In this document: one piece after another, positions 9,401-17,214 of the stretch
Position numbering within the stretch: position 1 is the first letter of the stretch
How the letters are laid out: the number at the start of each line of letters is the position of its first letter
Assembly: GCA_039030125.1 (NCBI GenBank)
Contig: JBCCEV010000047.1
Span: 1 to 25,404, forward strand
From: JBCCEV01 sp039030125
Lineage (GTDB): Bacteria > Pseudomonadota > Gammaproteobacteria > Ga0077536
Direction: 5' to 3'
DNA: 25,404 bases
Program-made: the position numbers and the translations under genes
Notes under the pieces: generated by a model
Seen by the model: the letters and a program-made list of their open reading frames with translations, nothing else
What the model was told of the DNA's origin: nothing
The model's database searches: none

Positions 9401-9486
9401 TTTTACTCGCGCGCGATCACAGCCATGATCTGATCGAGCAAGCGGCCGGCGATGTCGATGATCCGGAGGCGATATCGCCCGCATAA
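6397..9486 (+). CDS. RND multidrug efflux permease (HAE1/AcrB-like)
   Basis: A 1029-residue inner-membrane proton/substrate antiporter of the hydrophobe/amphiphile efflux (HAE1) family. The N-terminus MNFTEIFIRRPVLASVVSLL is the typical cytoplasmic start plus TM1. The proton-relay aspartates are present as VVDDAIV in TM4 (D400, D401, equivalent to AcrB D407/D408), and the relay lysine as LITKNGILIVEFAN in TM10 (K915, equivalent to AcrB K940). Two large periplasmic loops and 12 predicted TM helices complete the usual duplicated plan. The start is a GTG overlapping the adaptor stop codon. The protein is complete and shows no sign of damage. The C-terminal tail is acidic. I cannot tell the substrate class from sequence, so no gene symbol is given. 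Confidence 0.95.
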   Translation: MNFTEIFIRRPVLASVVSLLIVVLGLRAISILEVRQYPETENTLVTVRTTYPGASSELVKGFITTPLQQAIAEASGIDYMKSSSRAGVSTIEIFMELNYDANDAVSEIQAKVASRRDVLPDEADDPVIESRTGNARSLIYLAFHSETMSPQEITDYLIRVVQPQLQSIPGVAKAGLFGHKTYAMRIWLDPRRMAALNVTAADVRQMLLANNYLSGAGETKGEYVAVDLEATTDISNVEQFKELVVREDDGIIVRLKDVARLELGAEDYESSAWYNGNTAMFIGVNPTPGSNPLTVANLVHEELPKIQQQMPSGLSVFIPYDASEYIRESIKEVFKTLAEAGLIVLGVILLSLGSIRAALIPAVALPLSLVGGAFLMLLMGFSINLLTLLALVLSIGLVVDDAIVIAENIHRHIEKGRPRLEAALVGARQLQLPIIAMTTTLIAVYAPIGFMGGLVGTLFTEFAFALAGAVLVSGVVALTLSPMLCSKVFKEGEPGRLERLVGHFFERLSDLYLVVLRKCLDFYQVLIVFGLAVLVAIYFLFLMIPSELAPVEDQSFIYFQARAPQTATVEYDQEHARGMIKILETIPEYERSFAILGFRNARNIVFGGFRIFPTDQRERAQWDVQQEAQGKLFGVPGFQVTTFPRDTLPKPGRGLPIEIVLISPLDFDELDVVADEMLEVASSSGHFAFIRKSVEFSRPKDTINIDRDRAGALGIRMQELGRDLSTLLGGNHVNWFNLEGRSYKVIPQVERRYRENNQMLEEYYVRTSSGALVPLSTVVSFERTVEPSERVQFQQLNAVILEGVPAPTSTEGDAIAFMEETAMQLLPRGFTVDYAGKTRQFKQQSNALVATFFIALVIIYLVLAAQFESWRDPVIILMSVPMSIAGALVFLALGFATSNIYTQVGLITLIGLITKNGILIVEFANQCQIVRGLTKREAVEEAARIRLRPILMTTVAMIVAMIPLLTAVGPGAVSRFHIGLVIATGLGIGTLFTLVIVPAFYLLLARDHSHDLIEQAAGDVDDPEAISPA

Positions 9487-9577
9487 GCTAGGCCGAGCTC
9501 ATGGCCCAGGACTCCTAATTTGTGTATCCTACGCGCCCTTCGCAGGTACTGCTCCGTGAATGTACCGGCGATTCGGC

Positions 9578-9654
9578 AGGCGCGTAGCTCAGTTGGTTAG
9601 AGCACCACCTTGACATGGTGGGGGTCGTTGGTTCGAATCCAATCGCGCCTACCA
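9578..9654 (+). tRNA. tRNA-Val (anticodon GAC)
   Basis: A 77-nt tRNA: acceptor AGGCGCG with CGCGCCT, D arm TAGCTCAGTTGGTTAGAGC, anticodon stem ACCACC/GGTGGG around the loop with GAC at 9612-9614, T arm GTTCGAATCC, discriminator A and encoded CCA. It lies 97 bp upstream of thrS on the same strand with no terminator visible between, so it may be transcribed into the thrS leader. Confidence 0.97.
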
Positions 9655-9676
9655 ATCCTTCAGTTCCACGAGCGAA

Positions 9677-9745
9677 GACCGATACTGAGTGTCGACTCAA
9701 ACGGTCAGAGCAAAGACTCGATGGCCCCTCGTATCGGCCACGGAG
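9677..9745 (+). promoter_or_regulatory. thrS leader with a tRNA-Thr anticodon-like hairpin (probable translational operator)
   Basis: Two hairpins precede the thrS start at 9752. The first (9677-9706) has outer stem GACCG/CGGTC and inner stem TGAGT/ACTCA with loop GTCG. The second (9722-9740) has stem TGGCC/GGCCA and loop CCTCGTATC. If the two flanking C residues are treated as a closing mismatch, the 7-base loop is CTCGTAT, with CGT at the three anticodon positions. CGU is a threonine anticodon. This hairpin abuts the Shine-Dalgarno sequence CGGAG (9741-9745). In E. coli, ThrS represses its own translation by binding a leader that mimics the tRNA-Thr anticodon arm, with a CGU loop close to the ribosome-binding site. 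The same arrangement here is inference from base pairing and position. Confidence 0.5.
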
Positions 9746-9751
9746 AATGAC

Positions 9752-11665
9752 ATGCCAACAATTACACTACCCGACGATTCCCAAAAAGTATTTGATGCAC
9801 CGGTAACCGTACACGAGGTGGCGCAGTCAATTGGTCCGGGGCTCGCCAAAGCCGCACTAGCCGGTCGAGTTGATGGAACATTGGTCGATACTTCACACGC
9901 AATTAGCGTTGATTGCGAACTCTCAATTATCACCGCAAAAGACGATGAAGGGCTTGAGGTTATTCGCCACAGCACCGCGCACCTTCTTGCGCAGGCGGTC
10001 AAAGATCTTTTCCCCGATGCGCAAGTGACCATTGGGCCTGTCATCGACGATGGCTTCTATTACGACTTCGCTTTCGAGCGGAGCTTCTCGCCTGAGGATC
10101 TGGAAGCCATCGAGAAAAAGATGGCTGAACTTGCAAAGGCCGATTTTGAGGTGGCGCGCGAGTTGATGCCACGCGACGCGGCAGTGCAATTCTTCCGTGA
10201 TATGGGTGAGACCTACAAAGCCGAGATCATTGCTTCCATCCCATCTGAGGAAGATATTTCTCTCTACCGGCAAGGCGACTTTGTTGATCTTTGTCGCGGA
10301 CCGCATGTCCCAAGAACCGGGGTACTCGGCGCGTTTAAGCTCACCAAGTTGGCGGGTGCCTACTGGCGTGGAGACTCGAACAACGAAATGTTGCAGCGGG
10401 TCTACGGCACCGCCTGGGGCGACAAGAAAGCGCTCAAAGCATACTTAAAACGCCTGGAAGAAGCCGAAAAACGTGACCATCGCAAACTCGGTAAACAACT
10501 CGATTTATTCCATTTTCAGGAAGAAGCGCCCGGCATGGTGTTCTGGCACGAAAAGGGTTGGAGCCTGTATCAACAAGTCGAGGCGTACATTCGCGAGGTT
10601 TGCTACGCCGACTATCGGGAGGTCCACACCCCACAGGTGCTTGATCGCAGTTTGTGGGAGCGCTCGGGACATTGGGACAAATTTCACGACATGATTTTTG
10701 CGACCCAGGCCGAAGATCGCGAATACGCGATCAAGCCGATGAACTGTCCGGGCCATATTCAGATCTTCAACAATGCCTTGCGGAGTTATCGCGAGTTGCC
10801 TTTTAGGATCGGAGAATTCGGGATTGTTCATCGCAATGAACCGTCCGGAACACTGCACGGTCTGTTACGCGCGCGGCGCTTTACCCAGGACGACGCCCAC
10901 ATCTTCTGCACCGAGGAGCAGCTCCAAGAAGAGGTCGCGACGCTTATCGACATGACTTTCCAGGTCTATCGCGACTTTGGCTTCGACGAAATCGAGGTCG
11001 CATTATCGCTGCGGCCGGAGCAGCGGGTCGGCGCTGATTCCCTGTGGGACAAAGCCGAAGCCTCGCTTGAAAAGGCACTCAACGCGAAAGGCTTGGACTT
11101 TGTGGTACAACCTGGCGAAGGCGCCTTTTACGGACCGAAGATCGAATTCACGTTGCGCGACTGCATTGGCCGAACCTGGCAATGCGGTACGGTTCAGGTC
11201 GATTTTTCGATGCCCGAGCGCCTCGGCGCCAAATATGTGGCTGAAAATGGCGACCGTGTGGTTCCTGTGATGGTCCATCGAGCGATACTGGGCTCGCTGG
11301 AACGCTTCATCGGTATCTTGATTGAACAGCACGCCGGGCGCTTACCGTTATGGCTGGCGCCGCAGCAAGCTTCGGTGTTGAGCATCACCGACCGCTCCGC
11401 AGAATATGCAAATGAGGTGATGGAATCCTTGAAAAATCAAGGGTTCCGGACCGCTGCAGACTTGAGAAACGAGAAAATCGGCCTTAAGATCCGCGAGCAC
11501 ACCTTGCAACGCATCCCTTATTTGCTCGTGGTCGGCGACCGCGAGGTCGAAAATCAAACCGTCGCAGTGCGTATTGGCACCGGCGAAGACGCCGGAACGA
11601 TGCCGCTCGCGGATGTGATAACGATGCTCAATGGTGAGCTTAACCGTAAAAGTTTGGAGGATTAG
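9752..11665 (+). CDS. thrS: Threonyl-tRNA synthetase
   Basis: A 637-residue class II synthetase (E. coli 642). It charges tRNA-Thr in the cytoplasm. The start ATG at 9752 follows GGAG at seven bases and gives the standard N-terminus MPTITLPDDSQK; an in-frame GTG at 9689 is upstream of the probable operator and is rejected. Domains: TGS (1-61); editing domain with HSTAHLL (H73, H77) and the CRGPHV motif, which clear mischarged serine; the catalytic core with the zinc ligands in MNCPGH, DDAHIFC and VMVHRAILGS; class II motif 2 around IVHRNEPSGTLHGLLRARRF; and a C-terminal anticodon-binding domain ending at ELNRKSLED. It starts the translation operon; the stop codon is three bases before the infC start, with the infC ribosome-binding site inside the thrS end. 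Confidence 0.98.
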   Translation: MPTITLPDDSQKVFDAPVTVHEVAQSIGPGLAKAALAGRVDGTLVDTSHAISVDCELSIITAKDDEGLEVIRHSTAHLLAQAVKDLFPDAQVTIGPVIDDGFYYDFAFERSFSPEDLEAIEKKMAELAKADFEVARELMPRDAAVQFFRDMGETYKAEIIASIPSEEDISLYRQGDFVDLCRGPHVPRTGVLGAFKLTKLAGAYWRGDSNNEMLQRVYGTAWGDKKALKAYLKRLEEAEKRDHRKLGKQLDLFHFQEEAPGMVFWHEKGWSLYQQVEAYIREVCYADYREVHTPQVLDRSLWERSGHWDKFHDMIFATQAEDREYAIKPMNCPGHIQIFNNALRSYRELPFRIGEFGIVHRNEPSGTLHGLLRARRFTQDDAHIFCTEEQLQEEVATLIDMTFQVYRDFGFDEIEVALSLRPEQRVGADSLWDKAEASLEKALNAKGLDFVVQPGEGAFYGPKIEFTLRDCIGRTWQCGTVQVDFSMPERLGAKYVAENGDRVVPVMVHRAILGSLERFIGILIEQHAGRLPLWLAPQQASVLSITDRSAEYANEVMESLKNQGFRTAADLRNEKIGLKIREHTLQRIPYLLVVGDREVENQTVAVRIGTGEDAGTMPLADVITMLNGELNRKSLED

Positions 11666-11668
11666 GGT

Positions 11669-12184
11669 ATCGCTGGAGCCAAAAAGAACCGTGTAAACGG
11701 AGCCATAGACTGTCCCGCAGTTCGTTTGATCGGCGCTGACGGAGATAACTTAGGAGTAATGGACACCGAAAATGCACGGCGCGAAGCGGAAGCCGCTTCG
11801 TTAGACCTGGTAGAAATTGTTCCTGCTGCAGATCCGCCCGTATGCCGATTGATGGATTTCGGCAAATTTTTGTTCGACGAGAACAAGAAGAAGCAAGCGG
11901 CGAAGAAAAAGCAGAAGCAAATTCAAGTCAAAGAAATCAAATTTCGCCCGGGCACTGATGAGGGTGACTATCAAGTCAAACTCAAGAATCTGCGTCGCTT
12001 CCTAGAGGGGGGTGACAAGGTCAAGGTTACGCTCAGGTTCCGCGGCCGCGAGATGGCGCACCAAGAACTTGGGGCCGATATGCTCAAGCGGGTGGAAGGC
12101 GATCTGGAAGAGCTTGGCAGCGTTGAGCAATACCCTAAACTCGAAGGACGACAAATGGTGATGGTGATCGCGCCCAAGCGTTAG
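11669..12184 (+). CDS. infC: Translation initiation factor IF-3, starting at an ATC codon
   Basis: IF-3 binds the 30S subunit and checks start-codon pairing. A 171-residue product (E. coli 180) results if translation begins at ATC 11669-11671. The frame is closed just before this by the thrS stop TAG at 11663-11665, so the N-terminal residues AGAKKNRVNGAIDCPAVRLI, which match the normal IF-3 N-terminal domain, can only be reached from here. GGAGG (11656-11660) lies eight bases upstream of the ATC, an ideal spacing. The first ordinary in-frame start would be TTG at 11726 or ATG at 11759, both inside the conserved domain. The C-terminal domain has IQVKEIKFRPGTDEGDYQVK and RFRGREMAHQ, fully conserved. 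A rare start codon (AUU in E. coli) is known to make infC self-limiting. Confidence 0.95.
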   Translation: MAGAKKNRVNGAIDCPAVRLIGADGDNLGVMDTENARREAEAASLDLVEIVPAADPPVCRLMDFGKFLFDENKKKQAAKKKQKQIQVKEIKFRPGTDEGDYQVKLKNLRRFLEGGDKVKVTLRFRGREMAHQELGADMLKRVEGDLEELGSVEQYPKLEGRQMVMVIAPKR

Positions 12185-12210
12185 TGAACCGATCCCGGAC
12201 AGGAACGAAG

Positions 12211-12408
12211 ATGCCTAAAATCAAAACCAACCGTGGCGCAGCGAAACGCTTTGCAAAAACCGGCAGTGGGCGAATCAAACGCCGTCAGTCGTTTAAGAAT
12301 CATATTCTGACCAAGAAGAGCCCCAAGCGGAAACGACAACTCCGTGGCAATACGCTGTTAGCGCACGCAGACGAAGCTGCCGTGCGCCAAATGGTGCCCG
12401 GCATATAG
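12211..12408 (+). CDS. rpmI: Ribosomal protein bL35
   Basis: A 65-residue basic protein of the 50S subunit, of normal length. MPKIKTNRGAAKRFAKTGSG and KNHILTKKSPKRKRQLRG are the family signature. The start at 12211 follows AGGAA at a suitable distance; the nine upstream in-frame codons from 12184 are not part of the family. It sits 26 bp after infC and 21 bp before rplT in the standard infC-rpmI-rplT order. In E. coli, L20 represses this operon by binding its mRNA; I did not identify such a site here. Confidence 0.97.
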   Translation: MPKIKTNRGAAKRFAKTGSGRIKRRQSFKNHILTKKSPKRKRQLRGNTLLAHADEAAVRQMVPGI

Positions 12409-12429
12409 AGAGAGTTCGAAGGAAGCACC

Positions 12430-12789
12430 ATGCCCAGAGTCAAGCGCGGCGTTCAAGCGCACGCACGTCATAAGAAGGTCATTGCCCAAGCGAAGGGTTA
12501 TCAAGGCCGCCGGAAAAACGTTTATCGGGTTGCCAAGCAAGCCGTTACCAAGGCAGCCCAATACGCGTATCGCGACCGTCGTCAACGCAAGCGCCAATTC
12601 CGAGCGTTGTGGATTGTGCGCATCAACGCGGCGGCGCGCGAGCAGGGCTTGAGCTACTCGCGTTTCATGAACGGTCTTGCCAAAGCAGGGATCGCGATCG
12701 ATCGCAAAATATTAGCTGACATGGCGGTGAACGATCCCGCCGGGTTTGCCGCTGTGGCAGAACAATCGAAAGCGGCGCTCGCGGCTTAA
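12430..12789 (+). CDS. rplT: Ribosomal protein bL20
   Basis: A 119-residue basic 50S protein (E. coli 118). The N-terminal extension MPRVKRGVQAHARHKKVIAQ followed by AKGYQGRRKNVYRVAKQAV is highly characteristic, and the globular part contains WIVRINAAAREQGLSYSRF. A ribosome-binding site GAAGGA stands 5-6 bases before the ATG. The 48-bp gap to pheS holds no obvious attenuator, in contrast to the pheM leader of E. coli. Confidence 0.97.
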   Translation: MPRVKRGVQAHARHKKVIAQAKGYQGRRKNVYRVAKQAVTKAAQYAYRDRRQRKRQFRALWIVRINAAAREQGLSYSRFMNGLAKAGIAIDRKILADMAVNDPAGFAAVAEQSKAALAA

Positions 12790-12837
12790 GCGCAATACCC
12801 AAACTCATTTCTTAGTCGGCCACCCGACCGGGCGCCC

Positions 12838-13836
12838 ATGGACCATATCAACGCCATCGTTCATGAGGCCGAAAGCGCCATTGACAGCAGCGATGGCCTT
12901 GAGGCGTTGGATGCAGCCCGGGTCAAATATCTTGGCAAGAAGGGCGTACTGACAGCCGAGCTCAAGTCGCTAGGCAAGTTGCCAGCGGAGCAGCGCCGCG
13001 ATGCCGGGCAGGCCATCAACAAAGCTAAAGAAGTTGTTTCGGACTTCATCGAAGCACGGCGCAAAGTCCTTGAGTCTGAGCAGCTCGCTCGAACGTTAGC
13101 CGCGAGCACGGTGGATGTAACGCTTCCCGGCCGCGGTTCGGGGGGCGGTACCTTGCATCCCATTACCCATGCATTGAACCGGATCATCGAGATCTTTGCA
13201 TCGGTTGGTTTTCACCCGGTATCCGGTCCTGAAGTCGAGGACGACCATCATAATTTCGAGGCGCTTAATATCCCGCCGCATCATCCCGCGCGCGCCATGC
13301 ATGACACTTTTTATTTTGGAGATGGACGCTTATTGAGAACCCATACCTCGCCGGTACAGGTACGGGTTATGGAGAAGCACCCGCCACCGCTGAGAATTAT
13401 CGCGCCGGGCAGGGTATATCGCTGCGACTACGACCAAACTCACTCACCGATGTTCCACCAGGTCGAAGGCCTGTTAGTGGACGAGAATGTGTCGATGGCC
13501 GATTTGAAGGGCGTGCTAGAGGGATTTTTGCGCGCTTTCTTTGCCACGCCTGATCTGGAAATGCGCTTTCGACCTTCCTACTTCCCCTTTACCGAACCCT
13601 CGATGGAAGTCGACATCAGATTGCCCTCCGAGCATGGGATTTCTGGATGGCTGGAGGTAATTGGTTGCGGCATGGTCCACCCCAATGTGCTGAGCAACGT
13701 CGGCATTGATAACGATCGCTATAACGGCTTCGCCTTTGGCCTGGGCGTGGAGCGCATGGCGATGCTCCGCTACGGTGTCTCCGATTTGCGTTTGTTTTTC
13801 GAAAACGATGTCGACTTCCTTAACCAGTTCGCGTGA
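12838..13836 (+). CDS. pheS: Phenylalanyl-tRNA synthetase alpha subunit
   Basis: A 332-residue class II catalytic subunit (E. coli 327) that forms an alpha2-beta2 enzyme with PheT. The N-terminal coiled coil (about residues 1-85, acting on tRNA) includes KYLGKKGVLTAELKSLGKLP. The catalytic core shows HPITHALNRIIEIFASVGFH, motif 2 LRIIAPGRVYRCDYDQTHSP, the substrate region RFRPSYFPFTEPSMEVDI and motif 3 AFGLGVERMAMLRYGVSDLR. The start ATG at 12838 gives the expected N-terminus, although no strong ribosome-binding site is visible. pheT begins 15 bp after the stop. Confidence 0.97.
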   Translation: MDHINAIVHEAESAIDSSDGLEALDAARVKYLGKKGVLTAELKSLGKLPAEQRRDAGQAINKAKEVVSDFIEARRKVLESEQLARTLAASTVDVTLPGRGSGGGTLHPITHALNRIIEIFASVGFHPVSGPEVEDDHHNFEALNIPPHHPARAMHDTFYFGDGRLLRTHTSPVQVRVMEKHPPPLRIIAPGRVYRCDYDQTHSPMFHQVEGLLVDENVSMADLKGVLEGFLRAFFATPDLEMRFRPSYFPFTEPSMEVDIRLPSEHGISGWLEVIGCGMVHPNVLSNVGIDNDRYNGFAFGLGVERMAMLRYGVSDLRLFFENDVDFLNQFA

Positions 13837-13851
13837 TGTAGGCCGCGAGCG

Positions 13852-16218
13852 ATGAAAGTCAGTGAACAATGGCTTAAGGAATGGACCGATCCGGGTCTAA
13901 CGAGCGAAGCAATCGCCGAGCGCTTGACGATCGCCGGCCTCGAAGTCGATGCTGTGCTGCCGGCGGCGCCCGATCTTGGGCAAATCATGGTTGCCGAGGT
14001 GCTGGAACGCGAACCGCACCCAAAGAGTGATCGCTTATCGTTGTGCAAGGTCGTTGCCGGAGGCGAGCCCATCCAGGTGGTTTGCGGTGCGCCGAATGTC
14101 CGTGCGGGCATGAAAGCTGTTTACATCCCCACCGGCGCAGTCTTGCCTAGTGGCCAGGAAATTAGCGCCGCTGAAATTCGTGGGGTCGAGTCGTTTGGCA
14201 TGCTGTGTTCCGAGGTAGAGCTCGAGCTCGGCGACGATGGGGACGGCATCATTGAGTTGCCGGGTGACGCGCCGGTTGGCCAGTCGCTTGCCGATTATCT
14301 GGCGCTCGATGACTTCATTTTCGATATCGATCTAACGCCCAATCGCGGCGACTGCTTCTCTATGGTTGGGGTTGCCCGCGACTTATCGGCCATGGTGGAC
14401 AGCCCCCTAAAAGCGATTAACGTTCCACGCGTGGCACCCGCAATTGAAGACAGCTTCGACATCAAGCTTTCATCTGCGCAGGCGTGTCCCCGCTATGCCG
14501 GTCGTATTATTCGCGGTATCGATCCCAATGCCAGCACGCCGGTTTGGATGCGCGAGCGCTTGCGGCGCGCGGGTGTTCGCCCAATAAGCCCGCTGGTCGA
14601 TGTCACCAACTATGTGATGCTCGAATTAGGGCAGCCCATGCACGCTTTTGACTTCGCCAAGCTCACTGGCGGAATTGAAGTTCGCGACGCCCGCGACGGT
14701 GAGTCGCTGGAGTTGCTCGATGGTAAAACGGTGGAGCTCACGAGCGGCCATCTGGTCATTGCCGATCATCAACGAGCGGTCGCTTTGGCCGGTGTGATGG
14801 GCGGCGCTGGGAGCGCCGTTGGTGATACAACCGTCGACGTATTTTTGGAAAGCGCCTTCTTTGCGCCATTGCGATTGGCGGGTGTCGCGCGCGCTTTCAA
14901 GCTGCATACTGACGCGGCGACGCGATTTGAGCGTGGCGTTGACTGGCGAGGCCAGGTCCGCGGGATTGAGCGCGCCACCCAGTTGGTAATCGATATTTGT
15001 GGTGGTTCGCCAGGACCGGTGCTTGAAGCAGTGAGTGAAGTTTCTTTGCCCGACAAGGCCGAAGTCCTATTCGACCCTGCCGCGCCTTCTCGATTGTTGG
15101 GTAAAACGATCACAGAAGAAGCGATTGAGAGCGCCCTGGTGCGTTTGCAGTTCGAGATTTCGAAAGATGGTCCTCACGCGTGGCGGGTGACCGCGCCATC
15201 ACATCGGTTCGACATCGCCATTGAAGCGGATCTGATTGAGGAAATCGCGCGCATCGAGGGTTACGACACCATCCCCTCTAACGCGCTCACCATTGAAGTC
15301 AGTCCGAGTACACCTGCGCCAAACGACGGACTCGAAACCGTGCTCCGCCACGGTATGGTTTCTCTCGGGTATCAGGAGGTCATTAACTACAGCTTCATCG
15401 ACCCACAACTAGGCGCACGGTTTAACGAAAGTGACGGCACCTTGCCTTTGGCAAATCCAATTTCCTTGGAAATGTCCCAAATGCGACGTTCTTTGTGGCC
15501 AGGACTCCTGCAAAGCGCGATCCGTAACCTGAACCGCCAGCATGCGCGCTTGCGATTGGCCGAGATTGGCGCCGTCTTTCACGCTGAAGAAGAGGAAAAG
15601 AGCCGGTTCGCCGGGCTCATGTGCGGGCCGACCGCCGGAAAACAATGGGGGGAAGACGAGCGCCAGAGCGACTTCTTCGACCTCAAGCATGATGTGGAGC
15701 GAATATTGGCGCTATTGGGTTATGAAGACGTGTCCTATGGGCCGATCGAAGACCCAGCGCTTCATCCCGGGCAAGCTGCCGGCATTTTTGTGGCAGAGCA
15801 GCAATTTGGTAAATTCGGAATGTTGCACCCCGAGTTGCAACGGGATTTTGATCTGGAAATTCCGATTTTTCTCTTTGAATTTGAAACGGATAAGCTCGAA
15901 GTTACTGATTTAAAAAGATATCTTCCCCTTTCGAAGTTTCCTGCGGTGAGTCGTGATCTGAACGTGGTGGTCGACGAAACGGTCAGCGCCGAGCGCTGCT
16001 TGGCGGTAGCCAGGGAAGCCGGTGGGGAGCTTCTCAAAGACCTGCAGTTATTTAGCGTGTATCGTGGCCAAGGCATTGATTCAGACAAAAAAAGTCTTAC
16101 ATTGGGCTTGATTTTTCAAGCACTTTCTAGCACGCTTACTGATGTCGAAGTCGATGAAGCGGTTTCACGAGTCCTCGCCAGACTCCAAGACCGTGTGGGG
16201 GCAAGCCTGAGGGTTTAG
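13852..16218 (+). CDS. pheT: Phenylalanyl-tRNA synthetase beta subunit
   Basis: A 788-residue subunit (E. coli 795). In order: N-terminal B1 (MKVSEQWLKEWTDPGLTSEA), an EMAP-like tRNA-binding domain (about 40-150, VLEREPHPKSDRLSLCKVVA), the B3/B4 editing domain that hydrolyses Tyr-tRNA-Phe (VRPISPLVDVTNYVMLELGQ, PMHAFDFAKL), the B5 DNA-binding-like domain (about 395-470), the core-like B6/B7 domain, and the C-terminal ferredoxin-fold anticodon-binding domain (FPAVSRDLNVVVDETV, and LTLGLIFQALSSTLTDVEVD). All domains are intact. ihfA starts 3 bp after the stop, so translation is coupled. Confidence 0.97.
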   Translation: MKVSEQWLKEWTDPGLTSEAIAERLTIAGLEVDAVLPAAPDLGQIMVAEVLEREPHPKSDRLSLCKVVAGGEPIQVVCGAPNVRAGMKAVYIPTGAVLPSGQEISAAEIRGVESFGMLCSEVELELGDDGDGIIELPGDAPVGQSLADYLALDDFIFDIDLTPNRGDCFSMVGVARDLSAMVDSPLKAINVPRVAPAIEDSFDIKLSSAQACPRYAGRIIRGIDPNASTPVWMRERLRRAGVRPISPLVDVTNYVMLELGQPMHAFDFAKLTGGIEVRDARDGESLELLDGKTVELTSGHLVIADHQRAVALAGVMGGAGSAVGDTTVDVFLESAFFAPLRLAGVARAFKLHTDAATRFERGVDWRGQVRGIERATQLVIDICGGSPGPVLEAVSEVSLPDKAEVLFDPAAPSRLLGKTITEEAIESALVRLQFEISKDGPHAWRVTAPSHRFDIAIEADLIEEIARIEGYDTIPSNALTIEVSPSTPAPNDGLETVLRHGMVSLGYQEVINYSFIDPQLGARFNESDGTLPLANPISLEMSQMRRSLWPGLLQSAIRNLNRQHARLRLAEIGAVFHAEEEEKSRFAGLMCGPTAGKQWGEDERQSDFFDLKHDVERILALLGYEDVSYGPIEDPALHPGQAAGIFVAEQQFGKFGMLHPELQRDFDLEIPIFLFEFETDKLEVTDLKRYLPLSKFPAVSRDLNVVVDETVSAERCLAVAREAGGELLKDLQLFSVYRGQGIDSDKKSLTLGLIFQALSSTLTDVEVDEAVSRVLARLQDRVGASLRV

Positions 16219-16221
16219 TAA

Positions 16222-16527
16222 ATGGCTCTGACAAAAGCGGACATGGCCGAAAGGCTCTTCGAAGATCTTGGTCTCAACAAGCGTGAGGCGAAAGAGCTTG
16301 TGGAAGAGTTTTTTGAAGAAATCCGTGCCTCCTTGGAATCCGGTCAACAAGTGAAGCTCTCCGGTTTCGGCAACTTTGATCTCCGCGACAAAAACCAACG
16401 GCCGGGAAGAAATCCTAAAACTGGGGAAGAAATTCCGATCAGCGCTCGACGCGTCGTAACTTTTCGACCAGGCCAAAAACTGAAAGCCCGAGTGGAAGCT
16501 TATGCTGGAAGCATCGAACAACAATGA
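16222..16527 (+). CDS. ihfA: Integration host factor alpha subunit
   Basis: A 101-residue DNA-bending protein that pairs with IhfB. MALTKADMAERLFEDLGLNK, KLSGFGNFDLRDKNQRPGRN and PKTGEEIPISARRVVTFRPG match IhfA. Pro65 in RNPKTGE, which intercalates into DNA at the tip of the arm, is present. pheT-ihfA-MerR is the usual gammaproteobacterial order. The ihfA end overlaps the MerR gene start by 26 bp. IHF is commonly needed to loop DNA at sigma54 promoters; one such promoter is at 24350 in this window. Confidence 0.97.
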   Translation: MALTKADMAERLFEDLGLNKREAKELVEEFFEEIRASLESGQQVKLSGFGNFDLRDKNQRPGRNPKTGEEIPISARRVVTFRPGQKLKARVEAYAGSIEQQ

Positions 16528-16858
16528 GCTACCCGCTATCCCTGGGAAGCGGTACTTCACAATTGGAGAAGTCAGCGATCTCTGCGCGGTAAAACCGCAC
16601 GTGCTTCGCTACTGGGAACAGGAATTCCCGCAGCTCAAACCGATTAAACGCCGCGGCAACCGGCGTTATTACCAACGGCAAGACGTGATCTTAATCCGTC
16701 AGATCCGCAGCCTGCTCTACGAGCACGGTTTTACCATTGGCGGCGCGCGCCAGAAGCTATCTGGTGATGAGGTCAAGGCCGATTCCAGCATGAGCCAGCA
16801 GATCGTGCGGCAACTACGAGTCGAACTCGAAGAAGTTCTGGATATCCTGCGGCGCTAA
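16502..16858 (+). CDS. MerR-family transcriptional regulator, ihfA-linked type
   Basis: A 118-residue protein of the conserved family encoded directly after ihfA in Pseudomonas and relatives. KRYFTIGEVSDLCAVKPHVL is the winged-helix DNA-binding domain (about residues 16-80), with RYWEQEFPQL and KRRGNRRYYQRQDV for the recognition helix and wing. The remainder is a short dimerisation helix ending EVLDILRR. There is no effector-binding domain and there are no metal-binding cysteines in the C-terminal part, so it is not a metal sensor. The ATG at 16502 lies inside ihfA in another frame, with a 26-bp overlap, indicating coupled translation. Target genes are unknown. Confidence 0.92.
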   Translation: MLEASNNNELPAIPGKRYFTIGEVSDLCAVKPHVLRYWEQEFPQLKPIKRRGNRRYYQRQDVILIRQIRSLLYEHGFTIGGARQKLSGDEVKADSSMSQQIVRQLRVELEEVLDILRR

Positions 16859-16915
16859 AGCGCCCATCATTATCGAGACGGCGCCTTCGTCGCCATCGTA
16901 CAATCTATATCAGTG

Positions 16916-16939
16916 AACTGCCGCGGGTCAGCGGCAGTT
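16916..16939 (+). terminator. Hairpin after the thrS-MerR operon (possible terminator)
   Basis: A perfect 9-bp inverted repeat AACTGCCGC / GCGGCAGTT with loop GGGTCA, 57 bp after the MerR stop and before tRNA-Pro. Only three T residues follow (TTTAG), so it is a weak intrinsic terminator or an mRNA-stabilising hairpin. Confidence 0.5.
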
Positions 16940-16956
16940 TAGTATCCGAATTCGGT

Positions 16957-17214
<258 letters not shown>

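Noticed and set aside
9481..9520. GGCCGAGCTC...GGCC symmetric sequence after the RND permease as a terminator
   Set aside because: The symmetry is imperfect and no T run follows.
9515..9700. Minus-strand frame with GFEPTTPTMSRWCSNQLSYA
   Set aside because: This is the antisense translation of tRNA-Val(GAC), a well-known false protein in databases.
12184..12210. Longer start for rpmI
   Set aside because: The nine extra codons are not part of bL35, and the ATG at 12211 has its own ribosome-binding site.
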